NCBI GenBank assembly: GCA_028456385.1
Contig: JALNQF010000372.1
Span: 1-39,297 of the forward strand
DNA length: 39,297 bases
Source: Ophiosphaerella korrae
Taxonomy: Eukaryota > Ascomycota > Dothideomycetes > Pleosporales > Phaeosphaeriaceae
Direction of reading: 5' to 3'
Positions within the stretch are counted from its first letter, which is position 1. The number at the start of each line of letters is the position of its first letter. A program made the position numbers and the translations under genes. The notes under the pieces are model-generated. The model was not told the origin of the DNA. It ran no database searches and saw nothing but the letters and a program-made list of their open reading frames with translations. This document shows, piece by piece, positions 11,538-20,257 of the stretch.

Positions 11538-11651
11538 TGTAGGGAGGGATGTTACCAAAACCAAAGTACAATCATAAATTCTCTAAGAAAGTTCTAGCTA
11601 GCTAAAGACTAGGCGTGGTGTGGAAAAAAGATGGTGCTAGAGTCTGTAGAC

Positions 11652-12254
11652 CTAATTATAATAGGATCCATGCCTGTTGTCGTACTTGATATCAATTTCC
11701 ACGCCATCCTCTCGTATCTTCTCAAATACTTCGTTTTCTTGGTCAATTAGATAGCGGCCAAGATAAATCGTCAAGTGCTTGAGGTGCACCGCATATTCTA
11801 GTAGACTTCGCAAAACGGAGAGAGGGACAAATTCCGGCATCATCGTGATAGGTACATAGACTTCAAGGTCTTCAATAAATGCTACACAATCTGGTTTCAT
11901 TGAAAGAAGCTGTAGTGGGTTGATATTTTGTATGTGTAGTTTGATTGATCGTTTCCTGAAGTCAGGTATAGATTGGTGGAGCAGAAGTGAGAATATTGCA
12001 GGTAAATCGGACTTGCGTTCCGTGAACTGTTTGTATTTGATTTTTTGAACGTTGGTTGACGAACCGGCAGCCAATATTCTTTTGAGGTATCCTGCCCTCT
12101 TTAATAACTCGTTGTCATCTTGGTCGAGGATACTGCTGTTATCGAAGAGTTCTAGGATATATGGCTGGTTACCCGTTCGCTGAAATTGGTCCTCTGCTTC
12201 GTTTACATTATCTTCACATTTAAAGAAGACTCTAATTGTTTCCGGACCAGCCAT
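11652..12254 (-). CDS. Hypothetical protein, 200 aa
   Basis: I choose the start at 12254 (MAGPETIRVFFKCED), because a TATATATA box at 12323-12330 lies about 70 bp upstream. The longer reading from 12320 would begin inside the promoter. No signal peptide or membrane segment is evident. The C-terminal half has leucine-rich, evenly spaced segments (LHIQNINPLQLLSMKPDC, LEVYVPITMM, LRSLLEYAVHLKHLTIYL) reminiscent of the LRR-like tail of fungal F-box proteins, but I see no F-box and do not assign a family. It is the first gene inside the inverted-repeat cassette and shares the cassette's upstream motif at 12362-12412. Confidence 0.6.
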   Translation of the reverse strand: MAGPETIRVFFKCEDNVNEAEDQFQRTGNQPYILELFDNSSILDQDDNELLKRAGYLKRILAAGSSTNVQKIKYKQFTERKSDLPAIFSLLLHQSIPDFRKRSIKLHIQNINPLQLLSMKPDCVAFIEDLEVYVPITMMPEFVPLSVLRSLLEYAVHLKHLTIYLGRYLIDQENEVFEKIREDGVEIDIKYDNRHGSYYN

Positions 12255-12322
12255 TACGATGGAATTGATCAATATGTTGAAAAATTTAATTGAATAGTAG
12301 ATAATTCGCGGCAGGGACAAGG

Positions 12323-12330
12323 TATATATA
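12323..12330 (-). promoter_or_regulatory. TATA box of the 200-aa protein gene
   Basis: TATATATA about 70 bp before the ATG at 12254 is what decides the start codon for that gene. Confidence 0.45.
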
Positions 12331-12361
12331 GACTATCTAGACTTGAGCCCGATTCTGGTCC

Positions 12362-12412
12362 GGTCCCAAAATCAGGCCAAGTTCAGGTATAGAGGGGGTC
12401 TAAAACTGGGGC
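12362..12412. promoter_or_regulatory. Cassette promoter motif, copy pair b
   Basis: GGTCCCAAAATCAGGCC at 12362-12378 and GGGGGTCTAAAACTGGGGC at 12394-12412 lie 108-158 bp upstream of the ATG at 12254. A partial copy (GCCCGATTCTGGTCC) immediately precedes them. See the finding on the shared motif. Confidence 0.5.
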
Positions 12413-12499
12413 TACAACAAACTCTCTGGTTACCTGCAAAACAGATTGACGACGAATCGAACCTAATCTGACTATCGCTGTTCATCGCCTTCCCATTTC

Positions 12500-14302
12500 T
12501 CATCGCCGTGATCTTCCTGGTACTGTGGCTTTTGATGCCAATCTACCCGTTTTCACCGGTTGGTATTCTAGTTCTAGGAGGCGGACTTTGTCTTTCAAAT
12601 GGCCGCGGACTATCTCGCGTAAATCGTCTCTCATTTCATCCGTTGCCGAGACTATACCTATTATTAGCATGCCAATTTAGTAGGGTTGCAAGTGTTACCT
12701 GTAACTAGCACTGATCCTCGTTCCTCACCTTGCATCCTATTGATATACCTCCCTGACATCTCGTCTTGCAGGATTGCGCGAAGATCCGCAGAGCCATTAC
12801 ACCACACAGCACGGCGTCCCCAGGAGGCACCGTCTAACTTTCCAATTTTAATGTATATTGAGATGCCGAGAATCTATCACTCATTAGCAAGTATGTGTTC
12901 GACATAATTTGTATTGCTTACATTGCCGTCATCTAACAGATCGTCTGTTAGAGCGTCGTTGAGGTAAGATTCTGCCGCGATTCCAATGTCTAGATATCAT
13001 GAGTTTGGTTTCCCCCACAGATGTTATTCGGGATCTCACCGATTGTCTCCAATTGCCACACTAGATGGACCCGTCGAGTTCGAGTAGTGCAAGTGTTGTA
13101 CCCGTATATCAGCTTCTTTAGGTAAGGTAACTGCCCAGCGATGCCGAACCCACTGGCTATCATGACAACTGTCTCGTAACGATTTACGGACGCACTAGCC
13201 CCATATGGACCTGTGAACAGAGCTAGATGTGGTGAAAGTCTGCGCCCAGAATTTCGAGCCGCTTTGCTATGGAGAAGAAGTCTTTGCGTGAGGCCTCTAC
13301 GGGGTTCTATGAGTAAGTCTAAAGAGTCCTGCTTCCCTTCTGTCCACGAGGTTACAGTAAACGGATGACTTTGCAGAAAGGACCAGAAGCTTATTGTCGG
13401 CATCCACAGGCAGATATATTGCCCTGGTTCAACTCTCAAAGGTCGAGCTAATGTCAAGCGAATTTTGACTGTATCATCCACATGAGAGATATAAGCTCGG
13501 GAATAGGCCGAATTCATTGGCCAATTCCTGTAAATTATTGCCCCAAACTGAAGAAGAGACATGAAGAGAAACGTCCAGATTGAAACATAGATATATAGCT
13601 GAGGGAGATGAAATTGCTCAGGCCACAACTTCAGTCTCAAGTGCTGCCAAGTCGAATACATAAGAAGGACGGCTAGTAATTGATGGATACGAAGATATAC
13701 TTCGAAGAATAATCTGCGGAGAAGGGGTGTAGAAAGAAGAAAAAGGAGGCCAACAGATGAAGCTCCCTACCAACAATAGGTTAGGTTGTGATAAGTAACG
13801 GACACGAAATACTTACAATGAGCCCCCAGAAATTCTCTGTTTGTCTTAGAGGGAAGGGTATTCCGCTAGCTAAGATGGTAAACACGTGGAAAGCAAGCAG
13901 GCAACACGACATGGCTCCAAGTACACGATGGAATCTACGGTAGGTAGTCAGTGTCAACCCAAGTACATCCGCCGGAAAGCTCAGATGGAGACTGGCGAAA
14001 GCTGGTATCAAGTTGATTAAAGTGAGATCCGCAGCTCGTAAGCTGGCCACGCGAAGAGATGGAACTTTGAACCTAACGCAAAATATGTTTACGCCGATAT
14101 AACAGAGCGGTGCTAACACATCAGCCCAACTCCAAGGACCGAGATATCGGTGCCGGCGTACTAGCTGCGGGTAGATGAGAAATTGAGAAGTTCTGAGGTT
14201 TACGGTTTTCAAGAGCGACTTCATCAAGTGTCGGGTTCTGAAGAGCAGAAGGCAGAAAAGGCCACAGCCAGCGGCTACAGCATATGCCCGTGTAATTTCC
14301 AT
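12500..14302 (-). CDS. Ferric reductase (FRE/NOX superfamily)
   Basis: Five exons (14302-13817, 13766-13040, 12989-12922, 12873-12699, 12651-12500) give about 535 aa. The four introns are 47-50 nt with GT-AG ends and CTAAC/CTAAT-like branch points. The ferric-reductase membrane core carries the haem quartet as H125/H139 (RRFHRVLGAMSCCLLAFH) and H190/H204 (RIHQLLAVLLMYSTWQH). The FAD motif HPFT is at 296-299 and the NADPH motif GPYG at 348-351, and the chain ends in the family's LEYQP stretch. It should reduce Fe(III) or Cu(II) at a membrane using cytosolic NADPH. An upstream in-frame ATG at 14464 exists, but the promoter motif at 14395-14450 lies inside that extension, so I prefer 14302. It lies head-to-tail with its kinase-like neighbour. 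Ferric reductases are frequent cargo of Starship elements. Confidence 0.9.
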
Positions 14303-14394
14303 ATTTGAGAGGGAGGGTAAACTAATGTAATCGTAGGACAAAGAACTGAATTCGAGATGGAAAATATTCTCTTTTGAGCTTAAGAACATCAAGA

Positions 14395-14450
14395 GGGCCC
14401 AAATTTGGACCATAAGTGCCGTGAAGCAGAGGGGCCCGGTTTTGGACACC
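14395..14450. promoter_or_regulatory. Cassette promoter motif, copy pair c
   Basis: GGGCCCAAATTTGGACC at 14395-14411 and GGGGCCCGGTTTTGGACACC at 14431-14450 lie 93-148 bp upstream of the ferric reductase ATG at 14302. Confidence 0.5.
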
Positions 14451-14557
14451 TCCGCATCAAGCAAAACAAACTGACTGATAGCACACTTTAGAAGCTATTG
14501 ATTGATACTAATACAATAACAAATGCGCCAAACCTCGACAAGTTTCAGGAATTCTAC

Positions 14558-15797
14558 CTATATAGGTGGATACCTCGTGCCAATGCGGGTCCCTATGGAG
14601 ACGAAAGACACTAGTCCTTGGAGCATTTCCTTCCGCCAAGGCAGACGCAACAACGGATGCTACGGAGTGTCAGAGTGGTGAATGAATGATGTCTGGTCGC
14701 TAGAACCGACTCACCTTCGTTAATTCAAATAGTGAAGTGGCGGTAACTGTCATAGAGAGGAAACTAACAGCGTTGCAGTCGGACGGCCAGCGGTGTAAGT
14801 CTTCGACACCGACAGCCCCGCTCTCTTTAGGGTAGCCTTGCATCAGTTCCATAATAGTCATACCTAATGCTCTGATGTATCGAGATTCTATGCTGTTATG
14901 AGGTCGTAACTCGCAACATTCTTTGCTAACGACTCGTTCATCAGCAGACATATAGTTTGACAGCAGCGGGTGACGAATTTTGACATCTCCGCACGGATGA
15001 ATGAGGATACTTGAGCAAGTCAGCAGCCCGTGTTTAGCGCAAGTCAACGAACCATGATCTAACGCCCGCGATGATGAAAGGTATATGAACGCATGGATGA
15101 TCTATTTGCTGTTAATTACCCCGAGCATAGTTATTCTCACAGGACATCTTACCTGTGCAACTATAGCAGCTAGCCGTATCTCATCAAGGATAGGATTACC
15201 GGCAACGTAATGGAGAGAATATGCCATGTATTCGAAAACGATGTGATGAGTTCCGCCAGAGTTCTGAGACTTAAAAATTTCAAGGGGCGAGACGATGCCA
15301 CCGTGCTGTATTTGCTGAAACTCACGAAGCTTGTCCTCAAAGTTCGATCCTGTGTAACTTCTCGCCAAAACTAGACCTAGGAAAGGATCTTTTTGTATTT
15401 TGGACTTCGATTGTGCATCTTTGCGCTCGGCCACTGTAACATAGAGGTTATCTGCCCCGAGTCGAATATCATAGGATTTTTCGTACGTTTGCCACGGGGA
15501 GCCAAATGTTTCTTTCAAATCTTCGTGAGTTCCGACACCGGAGGGAATAACTCCGGGAAGCTTAACTTTCGTGCTTGTGGTATGGGTTGCCCCGATTTCT
15601 TCTTGATGTTGAATTGTCTTCCGGAGCGAAATGTTTGCAGAACTTTCCTTGAGTCTTAAGTCATTAACATGGTCATATTCTTTCTCATCTTTAGGTTCTT
15701 TTATATTCCCAAGGAGGAAGCTGTTTTTGGGGCGCGGACTGGGTTTCAGCCTTCTGAAGTCTATCTGCGTTCGCCGTTTTTCGGGCAGAGAATCCAT
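14558..15797 (-). CDS. Protein-kinase-like protein, probably catalytically dead
   Basis: Three exons (15797-15153, 15101-14715, 14659-14558) give 377 aa. The introns are 51 and 55 nt (GTAAGA to AATAG, and GTGAGT to CGTAG with a CTGAC branch), and both keep phase 0. I start at MDSLPEKRRTQIDF; an ATG at 15839 would add 14 residues. The first 120 residues are charged and probably disordered. After them come a kinase-like N-lobe and hinge (THHIVFEYMAYSLHYVAGNP), a catalytic-loop region (DHGSLTCAKHGLLTCSSILI) and GDVKI, then ALGMTIMELMQGYP of the C-lobe. The HRD aspartate, the DFG triplet and a clear glycine loop are absent, so I call it a pseudokinase. It resembles a fungus-specific kinase-like family. 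It diverges from the DUF3723 gene across 220 bp. Confidence 0.7.
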
Positions 15798-15873
15798 TGC
15801 GACGGTGTACAAATGTAAGACAGTAAATGGATGTTTCAAAGAATAGCTAGAAGCTGAGGAAACTGGATTTCAG

Positions 15874-15918
15874 CGGTCCTAAAAACCGATTTAGGGGGGT
15901 CCTAGTTTTGGGACCCCC
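15874..15918. promoter_or_regulatory. Cassette promoter motif d, in a bidirectional promoter
   Basis: CGGTCCTAAAAACCG (15874-15888) is followed by a near-palindrome with GGGGGTCC and GGACCCCC arms around TAGTTTTG (15894-15918). The pair lies about 80-120 bp from the kinase-like start (15797) and about 100-145 bp from the DUF3723 start (16018), midway between the two divergent genes. Confidence 0.55.
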
Positions 15919-16017
15919 TGTGGGCTGGTTCGTTAGTAGAAATAAGTAAGCTTTATACATCGTGCGTAGGGAGCGACTCACCCAGGATCATTGCACCACT
16001 TGAAAATTAATATCCAG

Positions 16018-19000
16018 ATGTCACGTCGACGATTTGTTGAACAGGAGCGGAGGCTTGCCGAAGAACTTAGTACGAAGTTCAGGGGCACAGCAAGCGTCAA
16101 TATTGAAGTACTAGACTTTCCGTTCAAAAAGCTAAGAGACGAGGATGAGAAAAATATCGAGAGGCTCGAGAAACTGTTCAAAAAGCAGAAAGGCTGTCGT
16201 GATTGGGATGTTTTCAACCATATTCCTGCCGTAATACAGCAGGACCAGCTAGATGCCGCACTAGAGCGTTCAAATATCTCGTCAGAGGCATTACTTGAAG
16301 CACGTAATGGACACCTACAGCTTGATTTCCCAAATGGATTTCTTCTGAGTTGTCTCCGTGGACAGCATCGAGCTCTTGCGGCTAAAGCTTCTCGAGGTAC
16401 ACGATGGACGGTCGACTTATATGATTCAGGTATGCTTCCACCTCTGAACCTGCGTACATACCCCACTAAGTATATGCAGATCTCAGTGGTGACCTCAAGA
16501 CAACCTTGATTGAAGAGTATTCATGTGAAAAGAAACCGGATGATGGCGAAATATACCGCAAAATCCGAGAATACCAAGGGTATGGATGTGGAGGGAACCC
16601 GTACTTTGAAAGCCGATGGTGGGCTCTATTGCATGGGATATCTAGCCATAAATCCGATAATATGAAGCAAATTATCCGAAATCCAGACTTCAGGGCAGCT
16701 TTCGACATTCAGCTGGACGTTCCTGGGCTTGGGGGAGGAATGAGCTTGGGCTCAACGCACAAAATGTTTGGGATGAAATGCCATGAGGTAAGATTTCTCT
16801 TAAAAAAATAAGTACGTGGATATACTGACCTTTTAGTTGATGCTATCTTATCTCGATGAGAATATCAGGGGATTCTGGACCAAAATCTTTCGAGGAGATA
16901 GGCAAGCGATGCTAAAGGTGAGTCGGGCTGACGTAAAAGCTCTTGAACTCAAAGCTCCTGGCGCTTGCAGGTCAGACCGCCTATCTATATACGGTCAGTT
17001 GCGGGCCGGCAAGATATTTGGCGCGTTTACAGACCGAGAACGCGAAGCAATATGGACAGACATACTATCTGAAACGATCAACCGTCTAATTCCATCTCTT
17101 TCAAGCTTCTTTGCAGATGTCAATTATTTGAAAGGCCCAGCTGATTGCGTCAAAGCCTTGGTGGAACTCTGGCCGGATGAAACTGTGTCATCTGCCCTCG
17201 AAAGGATCTTTTCAGATGTCAATCAAGAGACTGACCAATGCATAATTCAGCAATCGGATTCAAATTTTATATCAATACCAGGAAATAAGTCGGATCGACT
17301 TGAACTAGGAGTCCTACAGATATGGATCGGCGCTATGCGTGATTATCTCGAAATGCTCCCTGAGAAGGACGATGATAGTCTGGTAGCAAAGCCGAGGAGT
17401 CAACCACATGAGCGCATTAGGTGCGAGTTTGCCTCTCTTGCCTACCGTCTCGGATTTGAGTCTGAGGAGATCCGTCACCAGATTCAACGTTCCCCCGATG
17501 AGGAGATCGCTCGTAAAGCTCTTTTAAAGGCCCGTGACCCAAACCGATACAAATATGATGATGCCGCTTTTTCAAAATTCGTGAAACAGATGGTTGGATT
17601 TTTCTCTACGGCTGAAAAAAGGATAGGGGACGACACTAAAATGGACTTTGAGGGCTATCCAAGAACCCTGAAAAGAAAAGGAATTCCAAGAACAGGAATA
17701 TATAAAGCCGAAAAATCATCTCTATATCTAGAGAAGCTATACAGCATTTGCGGAGATCAAAGCGACGAAGTTACTTCTTTCTTTGTACGACGATCTGTGT
17801 ATTTTGCTTTCTTTGGGATGCCCGATCGCGCCACACGCCAGAAGCTTGAAAGTCTTATCAAGGAAGACCAGAGGCTGATGGAACAGGAAAGACAAGAGCA
17901 GGAGGAATGGCGAGCGCGGTCTGCAAGGGAGGAGCAAGAGAGACTTGGCCAGGAAAGGTATGAAGAAGAAGAAAGGCAGAGGCTTGAGCAGGAGAGACTC
18001 GAGCAACAGAGACTCGAGCAGGAGAGACTCGAGAAACAGAGACTCGAGCAGGAGAGACTCGAGAAACAGAGACTCGAGCAGGAGAGACTCGAGCAACAGA
18101 GACTCGAGCAGGAGAGGCTCGAGCAACAGAGACTCGAGCAGGAGAGACTCGAGAAACAGAGACTCGAGCAGGAGAGACTCGAGCAACAGAGACTCGAGCA
18201 GGAGAGGCTCGAGCAACAGAGACTCGAGCAGGAGAGACTCGAGAAACAGAGACTCGAGCAGGAGAGACTCGAGCAACAGAGACTCGAGCAGGAGAGGCTC
18301 GAGCAACAGAGACTCGAGCAACAGAGACTCGAGCAGGAGAGACTCGAGCAACAGAGACTCGAACAACAGAGACTCGAGCAACAGAGACTCGAGCAGGAGA
18401 GACTCGAGCAGGAGAGACTCGAGCAGGAGAGGCTCGAGCAACAGAGACTCGAGCAACAGAGACTCGAGCAGGAGAGACTCGAGCAGGAGAGACTCGAGCA
18501 GGAGAGACTCGAGCAGGAGAGGCTCGAGCAACAGAGACTCGAGCAGGAGAGACTCGAGCAACAGAGACTCGAGCAGGAGAGACTCGAGCAACAGAGACTC
18601 GAGCAGGAGAGGTTGCTAAGGATGAAACAAAAGACGAATAAAACAACTGAAGAACGCAGTAGTCAGAAGACGAGTCCTGCAAGAGCCAGGGGGGACAAGA
18701 AACAAACTACAAGCTCTCCCAGCGCGATTCGAAAGGACCGAAAACGAACGACGAAGATTGACTTCAACAAGCTCTCAGAATCAATAACCCAACAAACGGT
18801 AGAAAGTCGTGGGGCAACTTCAGTGCCGCAGCTTGAACGTCAGACCAGCCAGGTTCAAGAGATAGGTGAGCAGGCCATCCCAGGGGACACCTCGGCCTCC
18901 ACATCGGAAATGAAGAAATCAGCGCAACAACTAGTGGACATAAATTTTAAAATCAAGGATCACGGAAAATGGACTTTATTACAAACTCTTTCCGTGGACC

Positions 19001-19230
19001 CTTCTGACACAAGTGAGCTTGAGCGATTTGTGGTAAAATATATGAGGAAGCATGAGCCAATATACACATATACCAAGGACGAGCGAATGGTTAAGGTAAA
19101 GACTTGCTTTGAGGATGCCATTGCAGACGGCGATAATACACTATACTTGATCCCGAAATGGGAGCTTAATGGCAATGACGGCAACGACCGCACTGGCACC
19201 GACCGCACCGGCAAACGACGGCAGCTATGA
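16018..19230 (+). CDS. DUF3723 protein with long RLEQ coiled-coil repeat
   Basis: Exons 16018-16429, 16480-16787 and 16837-19230 (introns of 50 and 49 nt; CACTAAG and TACTGACC branch points) encode about 1037 aa. The first ATG in frame is [17 protein letters not shown]. The first 600 residues match DUF3723 as I know it: [97 protein letters not shown]. Residues about 622-831 are 42 five-residue units ([15 protein letters not shown]) forming one long charged coiled coil. The C-terminus keeps the family's tail ([40 protein letters not shown]). The molecular role is unknown. The family is a recurrent passenger of Starship transposons. It is transcribed divergently from the kinase-like gene. Confidence 0.9.
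17980..18609 (+). repeat. 42 x 15-bp coding minisatellite
   Basis: Each 15-bp unit encodes [10 protein letters not shown] or RLEKQ and nearly all contain CTCGAG. Units differ mainly at two codons (CAG/CAA/AAA and GAG/CAG). Because the unit has no stop in several frames on either strand, long false open frames appear over it. A 15-bp unit changes length without shifting frame, so the coiled coil can lengthen or shorten between strains. Confidence 0.95.
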
Positions 19231-19507
19231 AAACTGCTTTGAAGTTCTACGAAGTGCAAGAAATTCCTTGAAACTCAGTTGATAAAATGTTTCGTTGGTC
19301 CTGAGCAGCTGCGGATCTGATAACGGTAAAGTGGCCTGTTATCATTGTTAGAGCGACAAAGACACGTGTATGAAGGCAGCCGAAATCAGTAAAGCATATT
19401 GGATGACGTCCCCCTCTAAACATGGAATTGTACAACCTAACTAACTTGGTGTACCAAAACCACTCCGCCTTCCAAAGCCCAAATGCAATCGCCGCAGTAG
19501 CATCTTT
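19231..19507. other. Intergenic
   Basis: Short gap between the DUF3723 stop and the convergent coiled-coil remnant. I see no gene or clear terminator in it. Confidence 0.4.
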
Positions 19508-20059
19508 CTATTCCGCTTCATCAGTACCACTTCTCTGGCCGGTCTCATCAATTTTCATTTTCTCCAATACACTTTCCAGGTAATCAAGTTGTTCAATTCT
19601 CTTTGAGTGATCCTCAAGTATAGTATTTAAATTATTAATTTGCATCTTCTCCGTTGCAGCCTCTAAGCCTCCGTAGTGTTGAATTTCCTTTGAACGCTTT
19701 TCAATCACTGCTTTTGAACCGTTAAGTCCTTCACTAATTTCATTAAGTCTGTCGTTATACTCGCCTATATATCGGAATATCTGAGAACTTTCGAGCTAAT
19801 AAATATCTCTTCTGAGGATATCATAACACTTCTTAAAAATCAGGTTATCATTTTTCAGGGCCATATTATCCCTTTCTAGGCAGTTTGTATTATTTGAGAG
19901 CTCATTTAGTGGCACTAGAGGTCGTCCTCAGTATGGCCACAAGGAAGGAGCAAACAGGTGGCTGCAATGCTCAAGGGCCCGCTCACATAGTTCACGACAC
20001 TCCGAGGACGAGTGCAATAGTTTAGAATGACAGTAGGCTATGCAGCGGTATCCTCAGAT
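19508..20059 (-). pseudogene. Decayed coiled-coil gene
   Basis: One minus-strand frame reads protein-like from about 20059 to 19508: CHSKLLHSSSECRELCERAL, then SNNTNCLERDNMALKNDN, KKCYDILRRDIY, SQIFRYIGEYNDRLNEISEG and a final coiled coil (LEAATEKMQINNLNTILEDH, RIEQLDYLESVLEKM). It is broken by a TGA near 19933 and a TAG near 19797. The heptad-like spacing of leucines and isoleucines supports a coiled coil. No family is recognised. Stops rather than indels suggest point mutation. A spliced gene skipping the stops is possible, but I did not find suitable intron ends. Confidence 0.45.
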
Positions 20060-20257
20060 ATTCAGGGGCCTATGCTGGTCAGCAATGTCTCTCTTCTGAA
20101 TGATACACGCAAAGGGCAGCAGCATAGATCAACCTTGAGAACACATAGTTCAGAATTGGAAGGCGTACCGATGTTTATCTATCATACATTTCTCTGCATC
20201 CCCATCTGGGCTGTAAAATTCGAAGTCGTCTGGTTGAGGTGCCAACATATCTCTATC

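Noticed and set aside
14303..14464. A 54-residue N-terminal extension of the ferric reductase
   Set aside because: The extension would run through the GGNCC motif pair that lies upstream of the start codon in the other cassette genes, and the family core does not need it.
17737..18682. Long open frames antisense or out of frame over the RLEQ repeat (Leu-rich, Val-Ser-rich and Arg-Asp-Ser-rich readings)
   Set aside because: They arise because the 15-bp unit lacks stops in several frames. Only the frame continuous with the DUF3723 domain has a family match on both sides.
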